64,000 nt of DNA from Streptomyces sp. NP160 (GCF_006335115.1 NZ_VDMJ01000050.1:1-64000); one strand, 5' to 3'. Positions 1 to 9,664 are shown, numbered from the stretch's first letter. Program-made: numbers and translations. Notes: a model not told the origin generated them from the letters alone.

Positions 1-1
1 A

Positions 2-778
2 CCCACCACCGCCCCACCGGCCGCAGGCGCCACCGCGTCACCTGGCGCCTCCTCCCCACCCGCGGGCACCTCCGACTGCGCCAGCGTCCCCTCGCCCACC
101 AGCACACCGGCACCTTCTCCGGCGGAACCGGCGCCCAGCGCCGGGGCGGACGGTGCACCGCCATCCAGCACGCCCCTCGCGACGAGCGCGGGCTCACCGC
201 TGCCGTCCTCGGACGCGACGCCGTCGACCACCCCCGCCATGCCGTCGACGACGACGTGCACGGCGACCACCGCGCCGAGCGCACCGCCCACTGCTGCTCC
301 CCCTGCACCAGCCACACCGGCTCCGCCCACCCCGACCCCGACGGTCTCCGCCTCGCCGGTGACCAGAGCGAGACCCGTCCTGGCACAGCCCGCTGTGAAG
401 AGGCACAGCACGGAGCCCCGGACCGCGAGCGCTCCACGCGGGGTCTCGGTCGCGACGGTCGTCGCTTCCCTCGGCGCCGCACGTGCCGACGAGGCGGTGG
501 CCCTGCCGGTGCCGACGGCCACGCTGCTCGTGGCCACCGACCCCGCGCTCACCGCACCGGCGCCCGATGAGTCCCTTCTACTGGGGGCGGCCCCCGTCCC
601 CGCCTCCACGGGAACGGCCGCGGGGGCGCCCGTCACCCAAGTCGACGCCGAGCCCGTGAGCTGGCTGGACGACCTGGGCACCTACGGCATGCCGCTCCTG
701 GTGGGAGGCGCGCTGCTGCTGGCGCTCACCGGCTCCTCCTCTCTGCGGCGCTGGGTGGACCGCCGCCGGTCGTCCTGA
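2..778 (+). CDS. Pro/Ser/Thr-rich surface protein with C-terminal membrane anchor (5' partial)
   Basis: The frame is open from the first bases of the window, so the N-terminus and any signal peptide lie outside; 258 residues are visible. The first part is low-complexity and rich in Pro, Thr, Ser and Ala, like a cell-wall-spanning stalk. The end holds a hydrophobic segment (MPLLVGGALLLALTG) followed by the basic tail RRWVDRRRSS. No LPXTG sortase motif precedes the membrane segment. It is the first of four tandem genes with this plan. The function is unknown; a surface or wall-associated role is inferred from composition only. Confidence 0.75.
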   Translation, partial: PTTAPPAAGATASPGASSPPAGTSDCASVPSPTSTPAPSPAEPAPSAGADGAPPSSTPLATSAGSPLPSSDATPSTTPAMPSTTTCTATTAPSAPPTAAPPAPATPAPPTPTPTVSASPVTRARPVLAQPAVKRHSTEPRTASAPRGVSVATVVASLGAARADEAVALPVPTATLLVATDPALTAPAPDESLLLGAAPVPASTGTAAGAPVTQVDAEPVSWLDDLGTYGMPLLVGGALLLALTGSSSLRRWVDRRRSS

Positions 779-932
779 CGCGTCCTGGTCCCACGGCCCA
801 CGGCGTGTCGCGTGCGCCCGTCCGCGCTACACCTGAGACAGTCAGTGGTTTTGCCCGCACGCAGCGCCACGGGCGTGCAGAGTGGCGCCGGTGCGCCCAG
901 CGGGGTCGCGCCGGACGTCGAGAGGACCGTTC

Positions 933-2225
933 ATGCTGCGCCACCCCGAGAGCCCCACCGCTCCGGACGACGCCGCCCCCACCCCCCGCAGGGGAGCGCT
1001 GCGCGCCGCGGGAGTGCTGGGCCTCGTGGGGGTGAGCGTGGTGGCCGCCCCGGTCACGGCGATGGCCTCGACGGACACGGGCGAGCCGGCAGCGCACGCC
1101 TCCGCCGACCCGACCGAGCTCACCGAGGCGGCGGACAGCAGCGTCGGGACCCCCTCCCCCGAGGAGTCGGTGAGCGGGACCGACAGGGGTCCCGCGGGCT
1201 CGCGCGGCGCGCACCGCGCTGAGGGATCCCCCGACGACGCCGCTCAGGACGACGCGGCGCCCCAGCGCGAGAAGACCGAGCCGGTCGTCGAGCAGACCGA
1301 GCCCGAGGAGTCGGAGGACTCGGCCGGGTCGGGCGAGTCCCAGGCCGACGACCAGCATCACGAGGACGCCGACGACCAAGCCGACGACCAAGCCGACGAC
1401 CAAGCCGACGACCAAGCCGACGACCAAGCCGACGACCAAGCCGACGACCAAGCCGACGACCAAGCCGACGACGCTTCCGACGGCGGCGACTGCGCGCCGG
1501 AACCGACGGCGCCCGACGACGGCGGGGCGACCGAGCATCCGGACGCGCCGACGACCGAGCCGGTCGAGTCCTGGTCCCCCGACGAGGACCACCACGACGA
1601 TGACGGCGACAGCCCCGCCGAGCAGCCGGCCGAGCAGCCCGCCGAGCAGCTGGCAGCTCCGCAGCCCGTCGTCGCGGGTCCGGCCGTCGCTGCTGTCGCC
1701 GCACCCGCCGTCATCGCCGCACCCGCCGTCGTGGCGGTGGCGGAGTCGGCGCCGGTGGCGCTGGCCACTCCCGCCGTCGTCGTCGAGCAGGCTCCCGCGG
1801 CCGCACCCGCTGCGGAGCCGAAGGCCAGCGGCCGCCGCGCGGCGGCCGCTGAGCCCGACCGCGCCGGGACCTCCGAGCGGACCACCCCCGCCAAGCACCG
1901 CGCCCAGGGGCCGGTGGCGCCGGTGGCGGACCTGCTGCCGGCAAGCCCGGCGGAGACCGGCGCCATCGCCAGCGGCAGCGGCTCGTACGTGCAGGGCGCT
2001 CCCGTGGCGGACGCCGCTCCCGCCCCCGACGGGGGCATCGGCACGCGCCTGGGCGCCGTGGTCGTCGCCGGCGGCACCACGGTCCTCGGCACCGCGCCCG
2101 CCAGCGACGAGGAGCCGGGCGGCGGCTCCGAGTCGTGGCTGCTCCCCATGAGCATCGGGCTCGGACTCGTCGCGGCCGTGGGCGGCGCGGAGGGCCTGCT
2201 GCGCAAGCGCCGCGCGCGCACCTGA
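933..2225 (+). CDS. Acidic repeat-containing surface protein, signal peptide and C-terminal TM
   Basis: The 430-residue product is not a recognised family. The ATG at 933 was chosen because AGAGGA lies just upstream and an Arg-rich signal peptide (hydrophobic core AAGVLGLVGVSVVAA, ending near AMA) follows about 20 residues in. Next comes a strongly acidic stretch with eight DDQA repeats (about residues 145-177), then Ala/Val/Pro-rich sequence. The C-terminus has one membrane segment (SWLLPMSIGLGLVAAVGG) and a basic tail. It has no LPXTG motif. It sits about 150 bp on each side from similar genes, suggesting a duplicated family of exported, membrane-tethered stalk proteins. Confidence 0.8.
   Translation: MLRHPESPTAPDDAAPTPRRGALRAAGVLGLVGVSVVAAPVTAMASTDTGEPAAHASADPTELTEAADSSVGTPSPEESVSGTDRGPAGSRGAHRAEGSPDDAAQDDAAPQREKTEPVVEQTEPEESEDSAGSGESQADDQHHEDADDQADDQADDQADDQADDQADDQADDQADDQADDASDGGDCAPEPTAPDDGGATEHPDAPTTEPVESWSPDEDHHDDDGDSPAEQPAEQPAEQLAAPQPVVAGPAVAAVAAPAVIAAPAVVAVAESAPVALATPAVVVEQAPAAAPAAEPKASGRRAAAAEPDRAGTSERTTPAKHRAQGPVAPVADLLPASPAETGAIASGSGSYVQGAPVADAAPAPDGGIGTRLGAVVVAGGTTVLGTAPASDEEPGGGSESWLLPMSIGLGLVAAVGGAEGLLRKRRART
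1368..1463 (+). repeat. 8 tandem copies of a 12-bp coding repeat
   Basis: The unit gccgacgaccaa occurs eight times in a row with no base change seen and is followed by a ninth degenerate copy. It encodes (ADDQ)n in the acidic part of the surface protein starting at 933. Perfect in-frame repeats of this kind can change copy number by slippage without breaking the frame. Confidence 0.95.
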
Positions 2226-2375
2226 GGGTCCTGACCATGGGACCCGGCTTCACGAACCGGGAGATCTCGGGCATCCTGTGCCCGCACCACCCCCCTGTGG
2301 CGCCCCTCCGACGCGGGTCTGCGTCGACGGACCCCGCTTGGAGCCCGCTGTGCGCTGCTGCCCTGGAGACCGCCG

Positions 2376-3659
2376 GTGAGCGCGGCGACGCGGGGAGCCC
2401 GCGCGCTCGGCGTCCTCGGCCTCACCGGTCTCGGGGTCATCGCACTCCCCGCCATGGCCCAGGCGGACGAGGTGCCGGCAGCTGTCGCGTCCCAGACCCC
2501 CGGCACCCCCAGCACCCTCGACAGCGTCACCACCCAGGAGCCGGCGTCGGAGAGCACGACGACGACGGCGGCCACGTCGAGCAGTGCTGACGCTCCGAGC
2601 AGCGGTGCGTCGTCGGGCGCCGCGGCCACGATGAGGGCGCCCACCGGCACCGGGACGTCGAGCCCGAGCGCCGACGCGACCACGGGCCCGGAGCTGACGC
2701 CCTCCGCGGGAGCGCCCACGACGCCTGCGGCGCAGTCGCCGTCCCCCGCGGCGAGCACCCCCACCGTCGAGCCGTCCTCCCCTGCGCCGACCTCGCCCGC
2801 GCCGACCTCCCCCGAGCCCGTCCCGTCCAGCGGGGGCATCCAGGGGGCAGTCGCCCCCGGCAGCGGCTCGCCCTCCTCGCCGAGCGGCGGCACGAGCACC
2901 GCACCTTCCTCGCCGAGCGGCGGCACGAACAGCGCGCCCTCGCCGAGCTCCGGGGACCCCTCACTGGCACCCAGCACCTCACCGGCGCCCAGCGCCCCCA
3001 GCTCCACGCCCGGGCAGGGAGCCGTCTACGGGCCCCCGTCGACCACTCCGCCGCCGCTGTCGTCGTCGTCATCGGCGTCCCAGCCGCGGTGGACGTCCCG
3101 TGGGGACGAATCGTCGAGCATCTTCGACACGCTCTCCACCACCTCGCCGGCAGGAACACCGTCGGGCACGCCGTCGGCCACGGGCGGGCTCGGTGCGGCG
3201 TCGTCGCCGCCGTCGTCGTCGCCGTCGTCCACCCCGGGGGTGATCGGCACGGCTTCGGGGCGCCACGTCGACAGCACGACCCACGTCGACGCCCTCCGCT
3301 CCGGCGCCGAGCTGCAGCAGGGCAGCGCCCGCCACCGCGCCACCGGTCCCGTCGACCTGGTGCAGCTGCTCTCGAGCTCGGTCGACGGCGGCGGGTCGGC
3401 GCCCGTGGGCGACCAGCAGCGCCAGCTGCTCGCCGGCACCTCCCTCGGCGCGATCGCCCCGGCGGGTGGCGCCGGATCGTCGCTGCTCACCACCGCCGCG
3501 GCGTCCCAGCGGACGACCCCCGGGTCTCCGGACACCCTGCTGCTGCTCACCACAGCGGGCGCCGCGATCGCCCTCGCGGGCACGGCGTTGGAGACGGCGC
3601 GGCGCCAGCGGGTGCGCGCCGCCGTGGCGCGCGGGCACGGCCGGCGCGCGCTGCGCTGA
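2376..3659 (+). CDS. Ser/Pro/Thr-rich surface protein, signal peptide and C-terminal TM
   Basis: The 427-residue product starts at GTG 2376, with GGAG about seven bases upstream. A signal peptide (core ALGVLGLTGLGVIALPAMA) precedes a long Ser/Pro/Thr/Gly-rich region with short imperfect repeats such as SSPSGGT. The last 60 residues carry a hydrophobic segment (TLLLLTTAGAAIALAG) and a long basic tail rich in Arg. No enzymatic motif or LPXTG signal is visible. Order and architecture match its neighbours on both sides. Role unknown; probably displayed on or spanning the cell wall. Confidence 0.8.
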   Translation: MSAATRGARALGVLGLTGLGVIALPAMAQADEVPAAVASQTPGTPSTLDSVTTQEPASESTTTTAATSSSADAPSSGASSGAAATMRAPTGTGTSSPSADATTGPELTPSAGAPTTPAAQSPSPAASTPTVEPSSPAPTSPAPTSPEPVPSSGGIQGAVAPGSGSPSSPSGGTSTAPSSPSGGTNSAPSPSSGDPSLAPSTSPAPSAPSSTPGQGAVYGPPSTTPPPLSSSSSASQPRWTSRGDESSSIFDTLSTTSPAGTPSGTPSATGGLGAASSPPSSSPSSTPGVIGTASGRHVDSTTHVDALRSGAELQQGSARHRATGPVDLVQLLSSSVDGGGSAPVGDQQRQLLAGTSLGAIAPAGGAGSSLLTTAAASQRTTPGSPDTLLLLTTAGAAIALAGTALETARRQRVRAAVARGHGRRALR

Positions 3660-3844
3660 CGGTGCCGCCACAGGCCGCCACGCTGCGTCGACGGCTGGTC
3701 ACAAGCAGTCTGCAAGGTGGTGCGAGGAGGGTCACGGCAGCGTCACGGCGCGCCGCCAGGGCTTCTCCCGGTGGCTCTGCCCAGCGCACGATGGAGCCGT
3801 CGCGCGTCCCCCTCGGGCCGCGGCGCCAGGAGAGGGGAGCGGCC

Positions 3845-4729
3845 GTGGAGGCCCAGCAGCAGTCCGGACAGACCGTCCGCCCGTCGGCGACCCGCGCGCG
3901 GTCCGTAGGGGTGGGGGTCCTCGTGACGGCCGCCGTGCTCCTCGCGCCGGCCACCGCCTCCGCGGCGACCTCCGCCGAGGGCACCGGGTCCGGCTCCTCC
4001 TCGACCACCGCCGCAGCGGGCTCCGGCGCCGTCGATGACAGCGGCTCCGACAGCGGCTCCGACAGTGGCTCGAGCGCCGGCAGCGGTGGCGGCTCCGGCG
4101 CGGGCACCACGATGCCCGCGCCCGTCACCACCCCGCCCGCCACGACTCCCACGCCCGCCCCCCCGGTGACGACCCCTCCTGTGACGCCCCCTCCGGTCAC
4201 CACGCCGACGCCGGACCCGAGCACCACGCCCCCGGTGACCACGCCCACGCCGGACCCGACCACCCCCACGGCCCCGCCGACCACGGCTCCGCCCGTCACC
4301 ACCGCTCCACCCGTCACCACGGCTCCGCCAAGCAGCGCTGCTCCGCTGCCGGCGACGACCACCCCGCCCACCGCTCCGCGGGCCACCCGGGCGCCGAGCA
4401 CCGCTCCGCGCGCGGAGACGTCGCCGTCGCTGGCCTCGCTGCTGCCGTCGGCCGACCCGTCCACGCTGACCGTGGTGCCGCTGGCCGACACCGTGACGGT
4501 CGACCAGCTCGGCGCCAGCGGCCAGCTGGTGCAGGCGGCCCCGGTGCTGCCGGAGGTCGCCGACGTGGCCGCGGGCCCGACGGCGCTGGGCCCGGTCGAC
4601 GCGCAGTCCGCCCGGACGACCGTGCAGGACGTGGCGGGGATCCTCGCGCCGCTGCTCGTGGGTGGAGCCCTGCTGGCCGGGGTGCTCGGCCTGTCGGCGC
4701 AGGAGCGCCGCCGGCGCCGCGCGCGCTGA
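3845..4729 (+). CDS. Thr/Pro-rich surface protein, signal peptide and C-terminal TM
   Basis: The 294-residue product is the fourth of the tandem family. GTG 3845 is preferred over the in-frame ATG 3791 because a purine-rich ribosome site (AGGAGAGGGGAG) ends five bases before it and because the signal peptide (core VGVGVLVTAAVLLAPATASA) is then correctly placed. Residues 60-190 are Thr/Pro repeats of the type TTPPVTTPTPDP. A C-terminal segment (AGILAPLLVGGALLAGVLGL) ends in QERRRRRAR. The LVGGALL motif in this segment is also seen in the first family member. It converges with the gene ending at 4733, leaving only 3 bp between them. Confidence 0.8.
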   Translation: MEAQQQSGQTVRPSATRARSVGVGVLVTAAVLLAPATASAATSAEGTGSGSSSTTAAAGSGAVDDSGSDSGSDSGSSAGSGGGSGAGTTMPAPVTTPPATTPTPAPPVTTPPVTPPPVTTPTPDPSTTPPVTTPTPDPTTPTAPPTTAPPVTTAPPVTTAPPSSAAPLPATTTPPTAPRATRAPSTAPRAETSPSLASLLPSADPSTLTVVPLADTVTVDQLGASGQLVQAAPVLPEVADVAAGPTALGPVDAQSARTTVQDVAGILAPLLVGGALLAGVLGLSAQERRRRRAR

Positions 4730-4732
4730 CGC

Positions 4733-5602
4733 TCAGAGGCGGTCGCGGCTCGAGGTGCTCGACCGCCGTGTGAGCCGCGGCCCCACCAGCTCGATCGCCG
4801 GCGGCTCCTCCGGGTGGGCCAGCCGGCGGAAGACCGCCTCGACGGCGCGGCGCGACACGTCCTCCGGCTCCTGCGAGGTGTTGGTCAGCGGTGGCGACAG
4901 CCGCGCGGCCACCGCGTCGGGGCACTGCGCCACCACGTCGAGGTGCACTCCAGGCACGAGCCCGCGGTCGCGCAGCGCCGCCAGCACGCCGGTGAGGGCC
5001 TCGGGGTGGGGCAGGACGAGCCCGGGCAGGACGCCGTCGTCGTCCTCCTGCGACAGGACGACGTCGAGGGCGGCGTCCACGGAGCCGCGGTCCAGCTCCA
5101 CCGGCGGCAGCACCTGCAGCGGCAGCCCGCGCCGGGCCGCCTCGGCGACCGCGCCCCGCTCGAAGCGCTCGATGTAGCCGATGCCTCGGTCGACCAGGGC
5201 CTGCGGGTGTCCGAACAGGGCCACCGACCTGCAGCCGCAGCCCGCGAGCTCCGCCACCGCCAGCGCCCCGCCGGCGGTGAAGTCGACGTCCACGCAGCTC
5301 ACGCCGCGGGGGTCACCCGGCAGGCCGATGAGCACGACGGGCACGTCGAGGGAGCGCGCGACCGGCAGCCGCGCGTCGTCCTCCTCGACCTCCATGAGGA
5401 CCACCGCGTGGACGAGACCGCGGTCGCAGATGCGGCGCAGGTCCTCCGGTCCGTCGGCGGAGGTGACGAGCAGCAGGTCGTGGTCGTGCTCGCGGACGCC
5501 GCGGGCGACGGCGTCGATGAACGGGAGCATGCCCGCGTTGTCCGACGCGGGGTCGAACGGCACCACCAGGCCGACCACGGGCGTCCTCGACGCGGAACTC
5601 AT
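4733..5602 (-). CDS. LacI-type ligand-binding domain protein lacking the HTH
   Basis: The 289 residues match the sugar-binding (periplasmic-binding-like) core of LacI/GalR regulators from its first strand (VVGLVVPFDP) to the C-terminus. It is plainly a paralogue of the full-length LacI at 11055-12107: both share blocks such as VREHDHDLLLVT, SLDVPV and PPLTN or TPLTN. The N-terminal helix-turn-helix is absent. GGAGGTG precedes ATG 5602 and only 145 bp separate it from the upstream gene, too little to hide an HTH domain. There is no signal peptide, so it should be cytoplasmic. It is last in the sugar operon and could act as a ligand sink or a heteromeric partner of LacI; this is inference. Confidence 0.85.
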   Translation of the reverse strand: MSSASRTPVVGLVVPFDPASDNAGMLPFIDAVARGVREHDHDLLLVTSADGPEDLRRICDRGLVHAVVLMEVEEDDARLPVARSLDVPVVLIGLPGDPRGVSCVDVDFTAGGALAVAELAGCGCRSVALFGHPQALVDRGIGYIERFERGAVAEAARRGLPLQVLPPVELDRGSVDAALDVVLSQEDDDGVLPGLVLPHPEALTGVLAALRDRGLVPGVHLDVVAQCPDAVAARLSPPLTNTSQEPEDVSRRAVEAVFRRLAHPEEPPAIELVGPRLTRRSSTSSRDRL

Positions 5603-5747
5603 CGGCGCACCTCCCCGTGGCCCCCACAAGGAGGACAACACTACGAGGAGTGCGCCCTGACCTGGGACGATCAAGGGAGCTGCGGGCGCGGACCGTGCAC
5701 AGCTCCCTCGACCGTCGCGGGTGGACGGCGAGGCCGGGTGGAGCGGG

Positions 5748-6869
5748 TCAGCCGCCCAGGGCGGTCCGGACCGACGTCCACGAGCGCAGCTGCTCGCGCA
5801 CGTCGTCGCGGCGCTCCTCGGCCACGGCCTGCTCGTGGGCGCGGGTGAGCACGTCGTCCAGGGCCACGCGGGCCCCGGACGCCGCTGACTCCACTGCGGC
5901 CTCGACCATCGCCAGGCTGAGCACGTTCTCGTGCACCTCGCCCTGCGGCGTGGTGTCCGCGCGCAGCGCGTCGACGAACACCGCCAACGCGCCCGCGATG
6001 CCGTCGTGCGGGAGCCGTGCGCCCGGCTCAGGCACGGCGCCGCCGGCGTCGGCGATGTCGACCGTCGGCTCGTGGTCGCCGTCCCACAGGGCGCTGCCCT
6101 TCTCTCCGCCCGCGCGCCAGGCGCCGTTCCACGACGTCTCGGCGCCCGGTGCGCACCAGGAGCCGTTGAAGACGTAGCGGGCGCCGCCGGCGAACTCGAA
6201 CACCGCGGTGGCGGAGGCGTCTCCGGCGTACCAGCTCCAGGAGGGGTTCCACTCCTCGCAGGTCACCGAGACGGGCTCGGCGCCGAGCAGGAAGCGGGCC
6301 ATGTCGAACTGGTGGATGGCCATGTCGACCAGCAGCGGGTGCGCCATCTCGTCGCGGAACCCGCCGAAGTGCGGGGCCTTGAAGAAGTCGGTCTGCAGCA
6401 GGCCGACGGCGCCGAGGCCGCGCAGCAGGTCGCGGTAGGCCCACAGCTGCGGGTTCCACCGGCGCGACTGGCTGACCATGAACAGCTGGTCGGTCACCTC
6501 GGCGGCCGCCACCAGCGACAGCGACTGCGCGAGTGTGGCCGCGCACGGCTTCTCACCGAGCACCGGGAGCCCCGCGAACAGCGCCGCGGTGGTCACCGGG
6601 TGGTGCGCGCCGGGCACGGTGATGTCGAGGACGGCGGTGGCACCGGTCTGCGAGGCGAGGGCCACCGCGTCGGTGCCCACCGCCACGTCGGGGTGCCCGC
6701 GCTCGGCGAGCTGGCGCCGCGCAGCGTCGAGGTCGAGGTCGACCAGGCCGACCAGCTCGACGTCGGGCGACTCCGCGACCACCGACAGCCACGCGCCGCC
6801 CATGGCGCCCGCCCCGACCTGGACGACCTTCAGGGCGTCGACGCGCCCGGTGGACCCCTCGCCGATCAC
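5748..6869 (-). CDS. Gfo/Idh/MocA-family NAD(P)-dependent sugar dehydrogenase (ThuB-like)
   Basis: The 373-residue protein begins at GTG 6869, overlapping the ThuA-like stop by 4 bp (GTGA). It has a Rossmann fold start ([11 protein letters not shown]) and, about 90-100 residues in, the GEKP motif typical of Gfo/Idh/MocA oxidoreductases, followed by a substrate domain with [12 protein letters not shown]. Family members oxidise or reduce sugars or inositols using NAD(P). Its place after two permeases and a ThuA-like gene matches thuAB loci, where ThuB acts on trehalose-type disaccharides via keto-sugars. The exact substrate cannot be read from the sequence. Confidence 0.88.
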   Translation of the reverse strand: MIGEGSTGRVDALKVVQVGAGAMGGAWLSVVAESPDVELVGLVDLDLDAARRQLAERGHPDVAVGTDAVALASQTGATAVLDITVPGAHHPVTTAALFAGLPVLGEKPCAATLAQSLSLVAAAEVTDQLFMVSQSRRWNPQLWAYRDLLRGLGAVGLLQTDFFKAPHFGGFRDEMAHPLLVDMAIHQFDMARFLLGAEPVSVTCEEWNPSWSWYAGDASATAVFEFAGGARYVFNGSWCAPGAETSWNGAWRAGGEKGSALWDGDHEPTVDIADAGGAVPEPGARLPHDGIAGALAVFVDALRADTTPQGEVHENVLSLAMVEAAVESAASGARVALDDVLTRAHEQAVAEERRDDVREQLRSWTSVRTALGG

Positions 6870-7753
6870 GAGCCCACCCTCGCAGACGGGTCGAGCGCGC
6901 CGGTGTAGTCGAAGCCGCGGTAGAAGTCCTCGGTGTCGTGGCGCAGGAGGACCGGGTGCTCGCGGCGGGCGCGCAGCGTGACGGCCCACTCCACCGCGTT
7001 CGCGATGACCTTGCGCACGCCCGGGTGGAAGTACGTCGGGTAGTCCTGGTCCCCGGGGCGGAAGTAGAAGATCTTCCCGTGGCCGCGCCGGTAGGTGATG
7101 CCCGAGCGGAACACCTCCCCGCCGGAGAAGGTGGACAGGAACACCAGCTCGTCGGGGGCGGGCACGTCGAAGAACTCGCCGTACATCTCGTCCTCGTCGA
7201 TGACCATCGGGTGCGGGATCCCCTGCGCGATCGGGTGCGTGGGGTCGACGGTCCACACGAGCTCGCGGTCGTGCTCGGAGCGCCACCGCAGCGTGCACGT
7301 GGTGCCCATGAGCTTGGTGAAGATCTTCGACCAGTGGCCGGAGTGCAGCACGATCAGGCCCATGCCCTCGAGCACGTGGCGGTGCACGCGCTCGACCACC
7401 TCGTCGGCGACCTGGTCGTGGGCGGCGTGGCCCCACCAGGTGAGGACGTCGGTCTCGCGCAGCACCTCCTCGGAGAGGCCGTGCTCGGCGTCGGCGTCGA
7501 GGGTGGCGGTGCGGACCACGGCCCGCTCCCCCAGGTGCGCCTCGATCCCCTCGGCCACGGCGCCGTGCATGCCGGTGGGGTAGCGCTCGGCCACCTCCGG
7601 CTCGTTGCGCTCGTGGACGTTCTCGCCCCACACGGTGACGCGGATGGGGCGGCCGGTGGCGGCCACGCTGGTGTCGGTGCCGCGGTCGGGGCCGGTCACC
7701 GCGAAGCGGCGGCCGCCCTCCTCGCCGTGGTCACCGGTGGTCATGTCTGTCAT
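6866..7753 (-). CDS. ThuA-like protein (trehalose utilisation family)
   Basis: The 295-residue product has an Asp/Glu-rich N-terminal extension and then the ThuA fold, seen in [37 protein letters not shown] and the end block [17 protein letters not shown]. ThuA proteins have a class I glutamine-amidotransferase-like fold and take part in disaccharide (trehalose, maltitol) catabolism alongside a Gfo/Idh dehydrogenase. ATG 7753 is chosen, with GGGAG upstream; ATG 7744 is an alternative. The stop overlaps the next start (GTGA), so the two are probably translationally coupled. Confidence 0.88.
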   Translation of the reverse strand: MTDMTTGDHGEEGGRRFAVTGPDRGTDTSVAATGRPIRVTVWGENVHERNEPEVAERYPTGMHGAVAEGIEAHLGERAVVRTATLDADAEHGLSEEVLRETDVLTWWGHAAHDQVADEVVERVHRHVLEGMGLIVLHSGHWSKIFTKLMGTTCTLRWRSEHDRELVWTVDPTHPIAQGIPHPMVIDEDEMYGEFFDVPAPDELVFLSTFSGGEVFRSGITYRRGHGKIFYFRPGDQDYPTYFHPGVRKVIANAVEWAVTLRARREHPVLLRHDTEDFYRGFDYTGALDPSARVGS

Positions 7754-7776
7754 GGGGGTGGTGCTCCCTGTGGTGG

Positions 7777-8643
7777 TCACTTGACGGCTCCCCCGGTGAC
7801 GCCAGCGGCGACGTACCGCTGGGCCACGAGGAGCAGGACGATGGCGGGCAGCGACGACAGCACGGCGGTGGCCATGATCGGCGACCAGTCGCTGACGTAC
7901 GTGCCGATGTACTGGTAGAGGCCCAGGGTGACCGGGCGCACGTCCTCCGTGGTCGTCAGGGTCAGGGCGAACAGGAAGTCGCCCCAGGCGAAGAGGAACG
8001 TGAACAGCCCGGCGGTGATGAGGGCGTTGCGGCTCATGGGCAGCACGATCGAGACGAAGGCGCGCAGCTGGCCGGCGCCGTCCACCCGCGCGGCCTCGAT
8101 GACCGAGCTCGGGATCGAGTCCATGAACGCCTTCATGACGATGATCGCGAACGGCACGCCCGCGGTGGAGTCGGCGAGGATGAGGCCCGGGACCGAGTTG
8201 AGCAGACCCAGGTCGCTGAACGCGCTGTACAGGGCGTTGGCCACCACGATGCCGGGGATCATCTGGGTGATGAGGACGGCGAAGAGCACCCAGTTCACCC
8301 AGCGCCAGCGGAACTGCGCCAGCGCGTAGGCGGCCGGCGCCGCGATGACGAGGCTGACCACCACGGCACCCAGGCTCACCACCAGCGAGGTCACGAGGTT
8401 GCGGCCCTGGTCGTCGAAGGCCTGCACGTACCCGTCGAGGCTGGGCGCCTCGGGGAACCACGGGGTGGCGACCGCGCCGCCGCCGGACTGCAGCGAGACG
8501 TTGACCATCCAGTACAGCGGGAACAGCATCACCGCGAGGATGAGCACGCCGGCCGCGGTGGCGAGCCAGCGGTGCGCCGCGGGCCTGGCGTTCTGCGGCG
8601 CCTGGTCCGCAGCGGCGGTGGTGGGCACGGGCACGGCGCTCAC
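7777..8643 (-). CDS. Carbohydrate ABC transporter permease (MalG/ThuG type)
   Basis: The 288-residue membrane protein begins at GTG 8643, overlapping the previous permease stop by 4 bp. It opens with a hydrophobic helix ([17 protein letters not shown]) and holds the binding-protein-dependent transport signature around [20 protein letters not shown], the EAA loop that docks the ATPase. Several further helices follow. It forms the inner-membrane channel together with the permease at 8640-9653. MalG-like proteins of this size normally have six helices. Confidence 0.92.
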   Translation of the reverse strand: MSAVPVPTTAAADQAPQNARPAAHRWLATAAGVLILAVMLFPLYWMVNVSLQSGGGAVATPWFPEAPSLDGYVQAFDDQGRNLVTSLVVSLGAVVVSLVIAAPAAYALAQFRWRWVNWVLFAVLITQMIPGIVVANALYSAFSDLGLLNSVPGLILADSTAGVPFAIIVMKAFMDSIPSSVIEAARVDGAGQLRAFVSIVLPMSRNALITAGLFTFLFAWGDFLFALTLTTTEDVRPVTLGLYQYIGTYVSDWSPIMATAVLSSLPAIVLLLVAQRYVAAGVTGGAVK

Positions 8644-9653
8644 TCGTCGACCGCCTTCCGGTTGAGCCGCAGGTAGACGACGGCGAACAGCAGCGACAGC
8701 AGCACGAGCACGTTGCCGAGCGCGGCGCCCTGGCCGAAGTCGAACTCCTTGAACGACGTGAAGTAGCTGTAGGTGGCCAGGGTCTGGGTGCTGTTGGCAG
8801 GGCCGCCGCTGGTCAGCCCGAGGATGATGTCGAGCACCTTCAGCGTGTAGACCACGCCGAGCACGAGGACCACCGTCACCACGGGACGCAGCAGCGGCCA
8901 GGTGATGTGGCGGAACGCGCGCCAGCCGGTGGCCCCGTCGAGCGCGCCGGCCTCGTAGAGCTCCTCGGGGATCTCCTGCAGGCCGCCGTACAGGATGGTC
9001 GCGTTGAAGGGGATGCCCAGCCAGATGTTCACGCCGATGACGGCGATGAGCGCCAGGGACGTGCTGGTCAGCCAGGCCGGGTTGCCGTCCACGAAGGGCA
9101 GCGCGCCGAGGAACCTGTTGAGCGCCCCGTAGTCGGTGTCGAGGATCCACCGCCACACCGCCGCGGAGGCGATGAGCGGCACCAGCCACGGCAGCAGCAG
9201 CAGGGCGCGCAGCACGTTGTTGAGGGGGAACGAGCGCCGGAAGAACACCGCGATGGCCAGGCCGAGGACGAACTGGCCGAGGATCGACCCGCCCGTGAAC
9301 AGGACCGTGTTGAGCAGCGCCTTGGAGAACAGCGCGGAGCTGATGACCTCGGTGTAGTTGTCCAGGCCGACCCAGGGCGCCTCCCCGGTGAAGAAGGTCT
9401 TGGTCGTGTACTCCTGGAAGCCCATCATCACGTTCTTGACGACGGGGTACCCGAAGAACAGGACGAGGTAGACCAGGGCCGGGGCGAGGAAGGCCAGCTC
9501 GGCGAGCCTCGCCCGGGTGCGTGCGGAGCTCGACCCCGGGGAGCGGCGGCGTGACGTCTGCCCGCCTCCCCGGGACGGCGGCTGCGCGCCGCCGTCCCGG
9601 GAGAGCCGGCCGTCAGCGCCGCTCGCGGGGGCGAGCGAGCTCGGACTGCTCAT
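8640..9653 (-). CDS. Carbohydrate ABC transporter permease (MalF/UgpA/ThuF type)
   Basis: The 337-residue membrane protein has a charged, Ser/Gly/Arg-rich cytoplasmic N-terminus of about 50 residues, then the first helix ([20 protein letters not shown]). The EAA loop reads [20 protein letters not shown], the ATPase contact site of this family. ATG 9653 lies 12 bp after the binding-protein stop. No alternative start follows before the first helix. A strong hairpin (9569-9601) lies inside the first 30 codons. No ATP-binding subunit is encoded in the operon. Confidence 0.9.
   Translation of the reverse strand: MSSPSSLAPASGADGRLSRDGGAQPPSRGGGQTSRRRSPGSSSARTRARLAELAFLAPALVYLVLFFGYPVVKNVMMGFQEYTTKTFFTGEAPWVGLDNYTEVISSALFSKALLNTVLFTGGSILGQFVLGLAIAVFFRRSFPLNNVLRALLLLPWLVPLIASAAVWRWILDTDYGALNRFLGALPFVDGNPAWLTSTSLALIAVIGVNIWLGIPFNATILYGGLQEIPEELYEAGALDGATGWRAFRHITWPLLRPVVTVVLVLGVVYTLKVLDIILGLTSGGPANSTQTLATYSYFTSFKEFDFGQGAALGNVLVLLSLLFAVVYLRLNRKAVDE
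9569..9601 (-). other. 13-bp perfect stem-loop inside the start of the first permease gene
   Basis: The arms 9569-9581 and 9589-9601 are exact inverted repeats of 13 bp (cccgggacggcgg and complement) around a 7-base loop. The hairpin lies about 65-100 nt downstream of the binding-protein stop codon, within codons about 18-28 of the permease. Such structures often protect the upstream binding-protein mRNA or reduce expression of the permease; that function is inferred. Confidence 0.7.
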
Positions 9654-9664
9654 GGACCGCCCCG

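Noticed and set aside
1368-1463. Regular repeats that might suggest a CRISPR array.
   Set aside because: Units are 12 bp, directly adjacent and in frame in a coding region; there are no spacers.
2-4729. Sortase-anchored (LPXTG) surface proteins.
   Set aside because: None of the four C-termini has an LPXTG-like motif before the membrane helix.
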